55,000 nt of DNA from Glandiceps talaboti (taxonomy: Eukaryota; Hemichordata; Enteropneusta; Spengelidae): contig NC_135552.1 of assembly GCF_964340395.1 (NCBI RefSeq), positions 15,269,694-15,324,693 of the forward strand. The letters run 5' to 3'. The translations under genes were made by a program, and so were the position numbers. The number at the start of each line of letters is the position of its first letter. Positions within the stretch are counted from its first letter, which is position 1. The notes under the pieces are model-generated. The model was not told the DNA's origin. It saw only the letters and a list, made by a program, of their open reading frames with translations, and searched no databases. This document shows positions 24,601 through 35,800 of this stretch, piece by piece.

Positions 24601-26616
24601 ATGTACGAAGAAAACAGAAAACAAAGGACTCGGTTGGCCCATTGAAGGACCAAACAGGAAAAGTTATAGAATCGGACTTAGAGACAGCAGAGACACTAAA
24701 TGCATTTTTTAGTTCAGTCTTTACCCAGGAGAACAGAATCAGTTTTACACAACCAGAACTTCTTCTAGATGACCAGAACGATTGGCTATCACAGTTTGAT
24801 ATTTCTACAGAGGATGTGTATAACCAACTCATCAAATTGAACTCAAGCAAAACCCCAGGACCTGATAACATACATCCAAGAGTACTGAAAGAACTTGCCG
24901 CAGAACTAACAGCACCTATCACTTTTATTTTCAATTTGTCGGTAAAAGAAGGAAGTATTCCAAAAGTATGGAGACAAGCAAATGTAACTCCAATTTACAA
25001 AAAAGGACCAAAACACCATGCTGGTAACTACAGGCCAGTAAGTCTCACATGTATTCTGTGTAAAGTACTAGAAACATTGATAAGAAATGCCGTGGTAGAA
25101 CACTTGGAGAAGCACTCACTCATCAGAGACAGTCAGTATGGTTTCACAAAAGGCAAATCATGTGTGTCAAACTTGCTGGTGTTCTTTGAAACTGTAACAA
25201 AATCAGTGGATGAAGGAAACCCAATAGACATAGCATACCTTGACTTTAGTAAGGCCTTTGATAAGGTTCCCCATGCAAGACTAGTTTCAAAGCTACAAGC
25301 ACATGGAGTAACAGGGAAGATCAGTGTTTGGATTCAGAACTGGTTAACCGACAGATCACAACGTACAGTACTAAATGGAAATGCATCTAAATGGTCAGCT
25401 GTCACCAGTGGTGTACCCCAAGGATCTGTGCTAGGACCCATTTTATTTTTAATTTACATTAACGACATTGATGATGTAGTGCAATCTTTCATACTGAAAT
25501 TTGCAGATGATACCAAGCTGTGTTCAACTGTTAACTCACAGGCAGATTGTGACAATTTTCAAGATGATTTGAACAGATTGTCTACATGGGCTGAAGACTG
25601 GCAAATGTCTTTTAACGTAGATAAATGTAAGATTATGCACATTGGTTCATCAAACCAGTCACACAAGTACACCATGAATGATAAACCATTGAATTCAGTA
25701 ACAGAAGAAAAGGATTTGGGTGTATTGATTCACAACTCATTGAAAACCAGTCATCATTGTGCAGCTGCAGCTAAAAAGGCAAACAGGACACTAGGTATCA
25801 TCAAACGGAACATTTCACACAAATCAAAATTCGTCATCATGAAGTTGTTCAACTCCTTAGTCAGACCACACATAGAATATGCCGTTCAGTTTTGGAACCC
25901 ACACTACAAAAAAGACATTGACCTTCTCGAAAAAATACAAAGGCGAGCTACAAAGCTGATACCAGAACTGAGAAATTTAAGTTATGCAGATAGACTAAGG
26001 ACACTAAATATAACCACTTTGGAAGAACGAAGGCGGAGAGGTGACTTGATTCAAGTGTTTCGTTTAATCAAGGGATTTGATAAAAGTGACTATGAGCTAC
26101 TATTTAAACTTCACCAAACCAGCAGGACAAGAGGACACTCACTAAAACTTGTTAAATCTACAGTTAGACTGGATACTAGGAAATATTTCTTCTCTCAGCG
26201 TGTCATATCTCAATGGAACAATTTACCAGAACACATCATCCAAGCCAAAACTATTGTGGACTTTAAAATTAGACTGGACCAGTACATGAACACTACAAGG
26301 GATTATATGAGCCTTTGAGGCTTTCTTCCCTTTCTTGCCATGGTTAATTTACAACTATGGCAATCACGTTAAATCACGTTAAAAATAAAATGTATGGCTC
26401 TATGCTGAAAGTGAAGCGAATTTAAAACCACAATTACAATGGATGACTATAAAACTAGCGTGTCGAACTCTAACATTAAGCTTTGTTCATAAATCCATCC
26501 TTCAACAGCATTGCGATATTAATGAAGCCCGTGTCCATACTCGTCGTAGTATATGTATGATATTCATCAGGAATCGTGTAAGGGTTCTTACCTTGTGTCG
26601 ACGTTCCAGTACCCAT
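13598..26616 (-). CDS. Metzincin-hemocyanin/phenoloxidase fusion, copy 1
   Basis: Seven coding exons on the minus strand: 26592-26616, 21844-21876, 21282-21456, 20025-20193, 19029-19214, 14538-18131 and 13598-13987. They sum to 4,572 bp, or 1,523 residues plus stop, with matching phases at every junction. The ATG at 26614-26616 (AAGATGG context) starts an MGTGTSTQ peptide with no signal sequence. Arthropod prophenoloxidases also lack one. Residues 1-196 (exons 1-5) are unrecognised. The 3.6 kb exon carries the peptidase and copper domains, and the last exon adds a 129-residue beta-rich tail ending in VNEI. The likely role is a copper type-3 oxidase (phenol to quinone, or O2 binding) joined to a zinc peptidase. 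Enzyme activity is inferred from motifs. The 4.7 kb first intron holds a LINE. The exon 20025-20193 acceptor is AAAG rather than the CAG of copy 2. Confidence 0.85.
14538..18131 (-). CDS. Main exon of copy 1: peptidase, hemocyanin N, M, C domains
   Basis: This single exon encodes residues 197-1394. HEMGHSFNLQHSW at about 293-305 gives the HExxHxxxxxH zinc site, and SFMN at about 314-317 fits a metzincin Met-turn. The family's usual Gly at position 8 of the motif is Asn. A beta-sandwich-like stretch and a helical segment follow, then a Glu/Asp run near 723-737. STVFSAFNDEHL opens a hemocyanin N-like domain. Copper A ligands lie in HHRHWH (about 855-860) and YMH (about 888). Copper B ligands lie in HNSGH (about 1016-1020) and FFRWH (about 1053). 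The C domain shows ECGWPYNLLLPKG (about 1226) and CGSRDNRYPD (about 1271), both family signatures. All six copper histidines are present, so the site looks functional. Activity as phenoloxidase versus oxygen carrier cannot be separated here. Confidence 0.9.
18747..18838. repeat. Dispersed repeat, copy 2
   Basis: This block shares CATTCTCGCAAACC, ACGACACTATGAAAT-like and GCGTCTTGGACGGTGACG segments with 2,113-2,226. It is shorter through an internal deletion and lies in the intron before the main exon of fusion copy 1. Confidence 0.5.
21070..21210. repeat. (AAC)n/(GAC)n microsatellite
   Basis: AAC and GAC units with short CAT and CAG runs lie in the intron between exons 3 and 4 of fusion copy 1. 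The matching intron of copy 2 has an (ACT)n array at 38,288-38,361 instead. Confidence 0.9.
21570..21808. repeat. (GACA)n/(ACAT)n microsatellite
   Basis: GACA units followed by ACAT and CTAC units lie in the intron after exon 2 of fusion copy 1. The matching intron of copy 2 carries a similar but longer array (38,707-39,045), so the array predates the duplication. Confidence 0.9.
22440..22690 (+). mobile_element. LINE C-terminal relic
   Basis: With frameshifts the plus strand reads a CVFCNTDSIEDEPHFF-like segment and then ..LNESDKWNL, matching the Cys-x-x-Cys...EDExHF end of many non-LTR polymerases. It lies in intron 1 of fusion copy 1, is degenerate and inactive. A matching relic is not evident at the same place in copy 2. 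Confidence 0.55.
23805..24230 (+). repeat. Intron segment present inverted in the other copy
   Basis: The segment from ATCAACACCCTAGAC through GTCAACACGTGCGTGGTTTA to GTCATGCGACTAC matches the reverse complement of about 41,165-41,590. Flanking sequence keeps the normal orientation. It is non-coding. Confidence 0.65.
24333..26318 (+). CDS. Intact reverse transcriptase ORF of LINE
   Basis: A 661-residue open frame with a full non-LTR reverse transcriptase. The N-terminal linker is typical of CR1-group elements (from about residue 20). TPGPDNIHPRVLKEL lies near 174-188 and NYRPVSLT near 232-239. Motif A is YLDFSKAFDKVPH near 302-314, motif B is GVPQGSVLGPILF near 360-372 and the catalytic FADD is at 390-393. 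The thumb and C-terminal region continue to the stop. The apurinic endonuclease domain expected upstream is missing, and the first codons are probably host intron sequence read through. The frame is undisturbed by stops, so the insertion is fairly young. Autonomous movement is unlikely without the 5' part. Confidence 0.85.
   Translation: MRVLQTGYITPLQHRKRRRQPLWLNKKVLKQIKKKYHAWKKYTSTKQYNDFLAYKQTQVKVNKEVRRAKRQFEKKLSENIKKDSKSFYAYVRRKQKTKDSVGPLKDQTGKVIESDLETAETLNAFFSSVFTQENRISFTQPELLLDDQNDWLSQFDISTEDVYNQLIKLNSSKTPGPDNIHPRVLKELAAELTAPITFIFNLSVKEGSIPKVWRQANVTPIYKKGPKHHAGNYRPVSLTCILCKVLETLIRNAVVEHLEKHSLIRDSQYGFTKGKSCVSNLLVFFETVTKSVDEGNPIDIAYLDFSKAFDKVPHARLVSKLQAHGVTGKISVWIQNWLTDRSQRTVLNGNASKWSAVTSGVPQGSVLGPILFLIYINDIDDVVQSFILKFADDTKLCSTVNSQADCDNFQDDLNRLSTWAEDWQMSFNVDKCKIMHIGSSNQSHKYTMNDKPLNSVTEEKDLGVLIHNSLKTSHHCAAAAKKANRTLGIIKRNISHKSKFVIMKLFNSLVRPHIEYAVQFWNPHYKKDIDLLEKIQRRATKLIPELRNLSYADRLRTLNITTLEERRRRGDLIQVFRLIKGFDKSDYELLFKLHQTSRTRGHSLKLVKSTVRLDTRKYFFSQRVISQWNNLPEHIIQAKTIVDFKIRLDQYMNTTRDYMSL
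24350..26386 (+). mobile_element. CR1/Jockey-like LINE, 5'-truncated
   Basis: The insertion sits in intron 1 of fusion copy 1. Flanks GGGTACAT and GGCT.TATGCTGAAAG are joined without it at 42,436-42,475 of copy 2, which is the empty site. The 5' end lacks the endonuclease. The 3' end shows short ATCACGTTAA repeats and an A-rich tail, typical of target-primed insertion. It lies antisense to the host gene. Confidence 0.8.
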
Positions 26617-26676
26617 CTTTCGAGTCCGCTTGTGTACCGTCACTCGACTGAAGGCTTTTCTACTGCTGTGTGTATT

Positions 26677-26733
26677 GTATATAACAACGTGACCTCAACA
26701 CATCAGTTACCAAGGACACGTATTGTGACGTCA
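26677..26733 (-). promoter_or_regulatory. Promoter of fusion gene copy 1: CRE and TATA
   Basis: Upstream of the ATG at 26616, the minus strand reads a TATA-like TGTTATATACA at 26677-26685. A perfect palindromic TGACGTCA, the cAMP-response/ATF element, lies at 26726-26733. Both are kept at matching distances in copy 2 while the surrounding sequence has diverged. This predicts a transcription start near 26650 and a 5' UTR of only some 35 bases. Confidence 0.6.
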
Positions 26734-27313
26734 CGGGTCATCGAGGGTATAACTCTTGGTTTGTTTTTTGTTAAAATGAAGTGGAGCTTGGGCTTTGGAA
26801 GATGTGGGATACATATTAATGAGGGTTTTTTTTTCTGTCAGAGACGTGACACCAAAGACGTTCTGCTAACACTACAGTTTTGTCACATACTGCAAGATGC
26901 ATAGACTGCCTACGCGCATAAAATTTTATTTCAAAATGAAGCAATTTTAATATTACAACAGTAATACAGCTCTACCTAGACAGTCACCCCACCGTCTTGT
27001 TACACCGTCGAAACACTAAATACCCATGAATACATATGAGTTATGGCATTAAACCAACTGATGATATATAGTTAAGCGTGTAGAGGATGACCCCTCCCCA
27101 CCAGCACCGATACTTCCTCTTTAGTCGTCATTGCATACTGTGTAAATTGTTTAATTGTATATTGAATAAATCTCTTATATCATATTTAGTACAGGATACG
27201 ATAGTGGCATAGTTGTTCTGCTGATGTGTGCTCTCTCCCCATTTGTGTCTCGCTTAAAAAAACCCGCCACCCTCTCTTTCTGTCTTTCACCTATACATCT
27301 CTGTCTCCCTATC

Positions 27314-27762
<449 letters not shown>

Positions 27763-28310
27763 TATTTGGGTGTTCATTCGATGTCAGCAATCGTCTTAAA
27801 AAATTACACCCCAGAGAATGTTACAAAACTGCATTGAGTTAAATTTTATTTGTCTTATCATGTACATTCAATATTTTCACCATGTTCAAAAAATTGGATT
27901 ATGACGTAAACTCACTACTATTTTACAGTCCGTTTACATTTTACTACAACTTGAAACGAGATATTTCCATAGCATTTAGCCTCTGTGTACAAATATCAAT
28001 AATTGTGTTAATGAACAGCCACTCTAAAACAAACCACTGGATTGACGTGCAAATTGTTATTTTATGGATACTACATCCCTCCTAAATTTAATTTTCTCTG
28101 AATGATTCTCGAGATGTCAGAGTTCGTAATGATGCGTCCTTTCTAATTATGGCGGTAAAAGTTCTTTTAAAATTACTTACTACTAAAATAGTGTTCGTTT
28201 CTTGAGTAAATGATAAATTCTGTTTTCAAATCATGGTAATATGCAATTCGTACATATAGATTGTATCTCTATTCTATAACATGCAGTTTGAAATGTATAT
28301 AAATTTCTAT

Positions 28311-28891
28311 CTACGAGGTTAGGGGTGGACTACCCTTCCTCTTTACTTCAAGTCCGGAGATTATTCTTCTCCCGTCACAGTGACTTGAGTATGTCTTATG
28401 TTTGCCGAAATATTGAGGCCGTCGGCGATTTCTGGTTGGATATTGTTTCCTCTGGGGTGTTTCACGTCGTTGGGCGTGACTTGGGGTGCTCATGGCGTAA
28501 TCATTCGCGTTGTTAACCTGTATTCGTTTGAAAAATGAGCCTGTGAGGCATTTCGGGTCATCTTGCGCGTTTTCCTTTCTACTCTTAATATCATTGAAAC
28601 TTTCCTTTTCACCACTTTGTACGGGTTGGCTTCAAACGGTGTTTCTAGTTTTCCTCCGATCATATTTTTAACTAGAACTGTGTCAACAACTTTGCTTTCG
28701 CAATTGCATCCTTTTCCTTTATTGCTGATTTTGGTGTTGCCATGCCATTGTATGTTGGTAGTTTGATGTTTAGCGGTCGTTGGAATATTTCTGTGGCTGG
28801 TGGTAGGCCAGTTGTACAGTGCGGTGTACATCTGTAGTTTCTTAGAAATGTGTACAGTTCTTATTTCCATGGTTAGTACTTCGGCTTGCAC
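28311..28891 (-). mobile_element. Gypsy-type LTR retroelement relic, integrase C-terminal end
   Basis: The minus strand reads VDTVLVKN, LETPFEANPYKVVKRK and ..KMTRNASQ, the order seen at the C-terminal end of Ty3/Gypsy integrases. A Pro/Arg-rich YPTRNRRRPQYF tail follows in another frame. Stops and frameshifts break it and no LTRs are visible. It is present only in the right duplication unit, inside an insertion of about 28,070-28,905. Confidence 0.65.
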
Positions 28892-29832
28892 TGATCGAAG
28901 GGCTTGAAAATTATGTTTCAGTGTGTATAAAATTCGGTATTCAATTTAATCAAAAGTAAAGTAGATGTATCGAATATAAAAATGTGTTTGGATACTGCAA
29001 TAGTTTCAACTTGAATTGACTATTTTTTTTGAAACTGCTTCGTTATATATAATGACTTGATTCTGAATATTGTACACCGTAAAGTATATTGAATAATATG
29101 CAAACTTGTGTGTGTATTTGTACACGTAATGAATTAAAGTAATGAATTTTACATTTTACGGTGTAAAAATAAGATACGTGCCTCCATCGACCATAACTTG
29201 TTAAATTTGCACATAAAACGTCACCATTCACGAGACATGAAACAATACGTGACGATCGCTGGGACTGAAACTGTATGATCCAGCTTTTGAACGGTCAATG
29301 AACAATACCATCTATAGATATCGAGGCAAGTCAAATTAAAATGACACTGGATACAAAAAAAAACATTTCGTTCAAGATATAAACCCGTCACCACACTTCC
29401 TACTGGTAAAATCGACAGGTACAATGTCTTTTAAGTACTTGAATAATATATCTTTAGCTACTTGATGAAAAAAAAATGTACCTGCTGCAGCAAGTTCATG
29501 TTGAAGTGACAATGTTGTAGTTGGTTGGAAGATTTCGTGAAACTTTCACTCATCATAGCATTAATGATATAAAGGTATCTACATAAGCCACATCGTAATA
29601 CAATGTATCGAGAATCAAAGAGAATCAATTTGTGCAATATCGGTACGCGGTAGCGAAACATTGTACACTTTTGGTCAGAACGCTTAAGCTATCAAATTAG
29701 TTGTCAAATTTGATTTAAAACCTTGTTAAAATGATTAATGAGAGTTCAACGATATTATTATGTCACATTCATTGTCAATTCAAATTCTATATCCATTCGA
29801 GATATCTCGACAATTTTGACGTCGTGGTACTT

Positions 29833-32800
29833 CTAGATCTCGTTGTCGACGTTGACGAGTATTTTGTCGATGACATAAATATTAGATCGTGTCTGTGTGA
29901 TCTGACTTTGGATGTCGTCCAAATCCCAATTCATTTTTTCTCTACCTCGTTCGTCTGGTTCGGCCATCCTCCACGTGTACGTCACGTCACCATTAGTAAC
30001 CAAATAAACACCTGGTGCTTCCAAGGTGAATGTGACGAAGTAGTCGGTTTCGGGTGCAAAAACCATTTCGATGGCATCAGATTCGAGACCAGTTTCAGGA
30101 ACGATGGTTGAAGTCTCGCCATTATTGAACGTGATTTGATATATCTTGCCGATGGTGTTCAAAGTCCTTCCCTGTCGTTCTGCTAGTGTGACGTCATTAA
30201 TGCTATATTTACCGTTACCAAGACCACGACCCTGAATAAAAAAGGATTCATTAATACACATTGAAACCATTTAATCTTTTTTTTCCTCCCATCTGAATAT
30301 AACAGTAATTGATCATTGATGAGAAAATCAATAATTGTAATGCTAGAACGCTATTACCGCTGATTTGGTTGTTTGTCAAACTTAGTTTCAAGTCAATTTG
30401 ACCATTTTGTATACTAAGTAAAACTTAATTTCTTTTGAAAATGAACTGAGAGATCACAGACAGATCTGGCCAGTTATAATCTGCGAAATAGCGAAATGAA
30501 GAAATTCAACAGGCAAGCAGATTAAATCAGAAAAATTCGGAGGCATAATCATTTTGTTTTGAGGCGAGTCCGTGGAGCGAAATTATAGATGTGTGGAAGG
30601 TTTGGTGAATAAGTTGATCAGTTGTCTTTTTGATTTTCCATTTTGTTTCCAGCAATTAAGGCCAAAAGGATTTTTTCTTATAAAAAATATCAGCTCGCGC
30701 ATCACGCAGTCTGTAGATCTGGGAAACACAAAAATAACCCTCCCTACTTCAGTGAAGCCAATTGCAGAGCCAATCATGAACAAGCAAATGACATCTGCCC
30801 CACATACACACTTGCTCTAATTAATAATTTAAAAGTACTAAATAAAAAGAACAGTAACTGCCATAAATAGTAGATTGAGTGACAGGTTGAGAATAAAAAA
30901 AAACGCATCCTCGCACCATTTTAGACAGAATGTCCTGACCAGAAACATTTTTTTTTGCCTAATAGAACCATCAACCTATTAGCCTAGAATCCTATCTGGT
31001 AGGGAATGTTGGCTCACGCCTTTCCCGTACCATCTAGCATTTCGCTGTAATGGGTAGTAGTGGAAAGCCGAGAGTCCCAAACCTCCACACGATTGGATCT
31101 AGGCTAATAGGCTGACGGATCTATTGATCGTTGGAAAGTAAACGAAAATACAAAATAGACACTTGTCTATAGATTATGCAGTGTTTTCCTTACCTGTAGT
31201 CTGATTTTGGTGTATCCAGTGTCAGCAAATGCGTTGGTTTCATCTATAAATCTGCCATCGATCAGTACACGTAATCGACCATTCCATTTACTTGTCTTGT
31301 AGTCTTCATGGCGTCGTTGTTCAGCCTGGCTGTGAGCACTCCAAGACGTCAAATACAGTGCCTGCTCTGTACCTGAAACCTCGAGTATTTCTCCAAATCT
31401 CACATCTCTGTTCTCTATCACGAACGAGGATGCTGCAAAATTTGGAAGTTGTTCGAGTGCCTCAGTAATGGATACTTCTTTGCCATTTACTGCCATTGGT
31501 GTGGCGAATGGGTAACCCATCTGTCGTCGATCAGGATAACGGTTATCTCGTGACCCACAGTAACTAAGACTGCCACACTGTGAGCGTATTTTCAGGGCGT
31601 CTACGTTATTGTCGGATATCAGAACAGCAAGACGATATGGTTCGCCATCTTTGGTGCCTTTTGGCAGCAAAAGGTTGTATGGCCAGCCACACTCGCAGAA
31701 TCCACTAACAGTTCTCGCGAGAGGGATCTCTAGATCATCTGAGTAATCTGGGTCGGTAGGATCTCGTTTGATCACGGAAGAATGCTTGTCCTTTCGCGTG
31801 ATTGTACTGTGTGTCTCAGTAGCTGCCATGACATAACGGAATTTATCCATTTCGATCCAGCGTCGACGATCGTTTTCATGTCTTGCTGGACAGATGAAAA
31901 TGCGCACCGTCAGACGCAGCTCACTCCCTGTCCATCTTTGACGTTTGACACGGATGTGAAAATAGAATGGCTCATGACTGAGTTTACCCCACTCGAACTG
32001 GTACTGTGCTACATCTAGTATAGTTTGAATGGTACCAGCATGAGTATAGTTGTTTCTCCATCCATTTTCTGACCAATCAGTAAAGCCTTTCGGAGCTGAA
32101 TCAGATGTAGATATCATTACATCATTTCCGGTTATGACAACTGGTGGTGCGTCGACTGCCAGCTCTGTAATTCGTGTCTGGTGGAATTCATCAATTAGAT
32201 TATCGATAAATGTATGCCAGCGAAAGAAAATGTGATCTCTGACAGCATGATCAGTGGTTGACATGTAGCTACTCATCCCACGACGCTGACCTGTGCTACC
32301 AAACACGACATGTCCACTGTTGTGGATGCTTCCATAGGTATCATAGAATGTTGATGATGTTGCTTCAACGATGTGTCCTACCCAGTTAGCTGCACTGTAG
32401 CTGGGAGTCTGCATATCGTTGTTGCTGTCCAAATTCAAGGGAGGTAACCCAGTTCCACTGTTAGGTTGTAGAATACCCTCCCGGAAAGACAGACGAATAT
32501 TATCTGTCCATTTCTGAAATTGGACAACCCTGGACCTGGGAAATTTTGTCCATGGAGGACGAGGCCGAAAACCTCTGTTTTGTTGACTGCTGTGAAATTC
32601 CTCACCCACATCACAGCCCAGTTGGTCGACATCTGTGAAGTGCCATGGTTCAACAGGGCCAAGTCCCCATGATTCTCGTTCTGCATTGTACCTTGCTAGC
32701 AGCTGTGCATGCATATAACCAAAGAGTTCACCCTGGCGATCTAAATGAAGTTCGTCTGTACCAGGAAGTCCATGTGCTCGGTACACCAAGTGCCAGTGAC

Positions 32801-35800
32801 GATGGTGATCAACAAAGTGTGCATCATTTCGCCAATAGTCCATCCAGATTTCTTGTGGTGGTCCAATTGGTGGCACCATAGCATGAGCTGATGTATCCAT
32901 CATTGATGGTTCGTCAATGAATTCCGGCACCTTAAGTCTGTTACTGCGTGCTATTGCGTGATGAGTCAGGAATATCTTCAGAGCATACTGGATGAGTGTA
33001 TTATTATACCGTCGAGTTTTCTGCAGAGAATCAACGAATTCCAAAGTTTCCACTATATCCCCACAGTCATCAGCTTTGGCGAATATTTGCTGGATAACGT
33101 TACTGGACAAAACAAGATGCTCATCATTAAAAGTGGAGAAAACTGTCGAGCGACCAATACCACTTTCTTCATCATCATCATCTTCGTCGTCATCAATGGC
33201 ACTTTCGTCATCTTGCCAGTTTACAACGTGTTTCACTAGTTCTTGCAGCTCTGTAACTTTTGGTGGTACAGTGCGCCAAATTTCTCTTCTTTGAGAATCT
33301 ATGCCTGGTGGTAGACTATTCACATCTCCCTTTCTCAATAACCACTCCCACTTGATCTCTCTGGTAATATATTCTTTCACTCCTCTGGATCTCAGGTCTT
33401 CAATCATTTGGTTTACTAGTTGTTCTGCTTCTTGGAACTGCTGTTTCTCGAGAAGAATTTCAGCTCTTAAATATGTCATATGTCGATACCTGATATTATC
33501 TTCTCGGTTTCCATCAACATGTAATTTGTCGATAGTTGATTTCGTAGATTGAAGTACATCATCTAATACTAAACCTCGGTCTTCCTTCTCCACTTGTACT
33601 TTGTTTCTGGTCTTTGAAAATCCCTTTCTTGTAGAGTTGGCCAAATTTTTCCCACAGAGTGCCACTATGTCTTCAACCCATTCCATCCTGTCTTCGGTAG
33701 TAACCAGACGCTTGAAGAATTGCCTGATGTTCTGATACCTTGGTGCATTTGATCCTTCAAGAGCAATGTACTCCCCTACTTCCTCTGTGAAAAATTGGTC
33801 GACGTGGCGAATGTTACCATCATAGGATTGGATATTTAGCTTAACCATTTCCGTTGTCAGGTAATAGTTTTCAAATGTATAGACAGCTTTGATTTTGTAC
33901 TGGCCAGGTTTCTGGAAATAGAATCCATCCTTGCCATATACCAGAGAAACTTCTTCACTAATCCTGTCAGTACCCTCTGGAGAACCAGATGGATGCAATG
34001 TTCGGACGTAGTCAGACACAACACCACTGGCAAACGAATCGACTCGAGTTGTCTCACCATCTGGGTCCATGATGAATATCTTCACACATTCTTCAGATGG
34101 ATCCAATTTACTCCCGACGTAGATGGGGTACTTATAGCAATTTCTTAGCTTCAACTGAAGCCGAACCAGTTCCATCTGTTTGTATGATGTTTTCGATGGT
34201 TTTGCAGTGAACTTTAACCTCTTATTGTTGTTATCATCATCATCTGGATCAGCTGGTAAACTGCTAGGTGGTACATCTGTCAGAAAGGGAGAAGCTCCAG
34301 GCTGTACAAATACTGACCTACCATGGCGGAGGAATCGTATTTCGTCATCATCAAAGGAAAAGGTGAATTCTTTGAAGAAGGAACCCACCCCATTTCTTAA
34401 GTCATATCGGTAGTCGTAGTTCATAAATGACAATGAGTCAGGGTTTCCCTTATCCCAGGAGTGCTGTAAGTTCAAACTATGACCCATCTCGTGCACAAAT
34501 GTATAGATGAATTTCCTCAACGCGTTGGCCTTCATCTTGTCACTACCTGCATCCTCATTCATACCCTTGAACCATTTGTGGTCTGTGAATATGGCAAAGC
34601 CTTTGCGATTCTTGCGATCAAACATGAGACCTACAGTACGAGGGTCCCTGTACTTCGGTGCCAACAGTATCCATAGATTCCAAGTGGCAGGATCTGTATT
34701 ATGGTGTGACTGCATAACTTCATAAAGCTCTGATAGAGTCCATGCTGTTGTTGGATCAGGGTCTTCAACCTGTAGGGTTTAGGTGTAACGTCATTATCGT
34801 CTGTCCAAAGTTAGTGTAATACAACCATTATCATTGTTGATTAGAAATTACTGTAACATTATTATGTCAGTGATGAACAAGGTGGGGGAGGGGGGTGTAT
34901 TCCCTCCTATTGGGTATGCGTATATATATGCCGCCATTTTGGATTTTTCATCCTTTGGTCTAAAATGGGTACTGTATTTTTTAAGAGATTAGGAGTCTAA
35001 AATGAGATCCACTTTACACAATGTTCGATTTTGTTTGGTCTAAAATGGGGTCCTGGAAAGAACCACATAATAGATTCTCGACTAGTTCGGAATTTCCCCC
35101 AGCTAATTCTGTGGTTGACATGTTGATATCAGTGATTATGTATTTTGGTCTAAAATGGGGTCTCATAAAAACTTGAATGGTCTAAAATGGGTATTGGTTT
35201 TTGGTCAAAATGGGGTCTTTCGTTGGCAGCATTGGCCGCACACCCTACCAGTAAAATGGAGGTGCCGAGAAGTCTTCTATTCATCACTGACATATATAAA
35301 TCCTCTGACAGACACACATAGCTACAGCACAGAACAGGCCTACTTACGCAAATACGCACATTGAACACATGATATTCGTGTCTTATGGCTTGTGTGCTGT
35401 GGTTAAGTGTTGATACATATGTTATTGGAACACTGTCGACACCTTCAAAGTCAGTTGTAGTTGTCCATTACTGATAAAAACCACGTTCAAACTTCTAATC
35501 AACAATGACAATGGCTGTATAAATATGATATCTAGATAATTCGAAATGACAATTTTTCACCAATCTCGATGACTTAGGATCATGAAAATGCCAACTTTAC
35601 AGCACAAATCATCGTCCACCAAATGGTGGTGGTGACAAAAATTCTACATAGTTATAGAATGATTCTAGTTGTCCATAGTGGGATTAAATAGGAGAATTTG
35701 AATACAGTGTGTCTGATCAACCCCACGCAAGATCTGTACTCTCCTGCTTTTTATTCATCATTTCACGAATTACATTTTTGAAAGCAGTACTCCAAATTGC

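Noticed and set aside
26443-26904. 153-residue plus-strand frame over the copy 1 promoter
   Set aside because: It overlaps the first exon and the CRE in antisense and is not kept open in copy 2.
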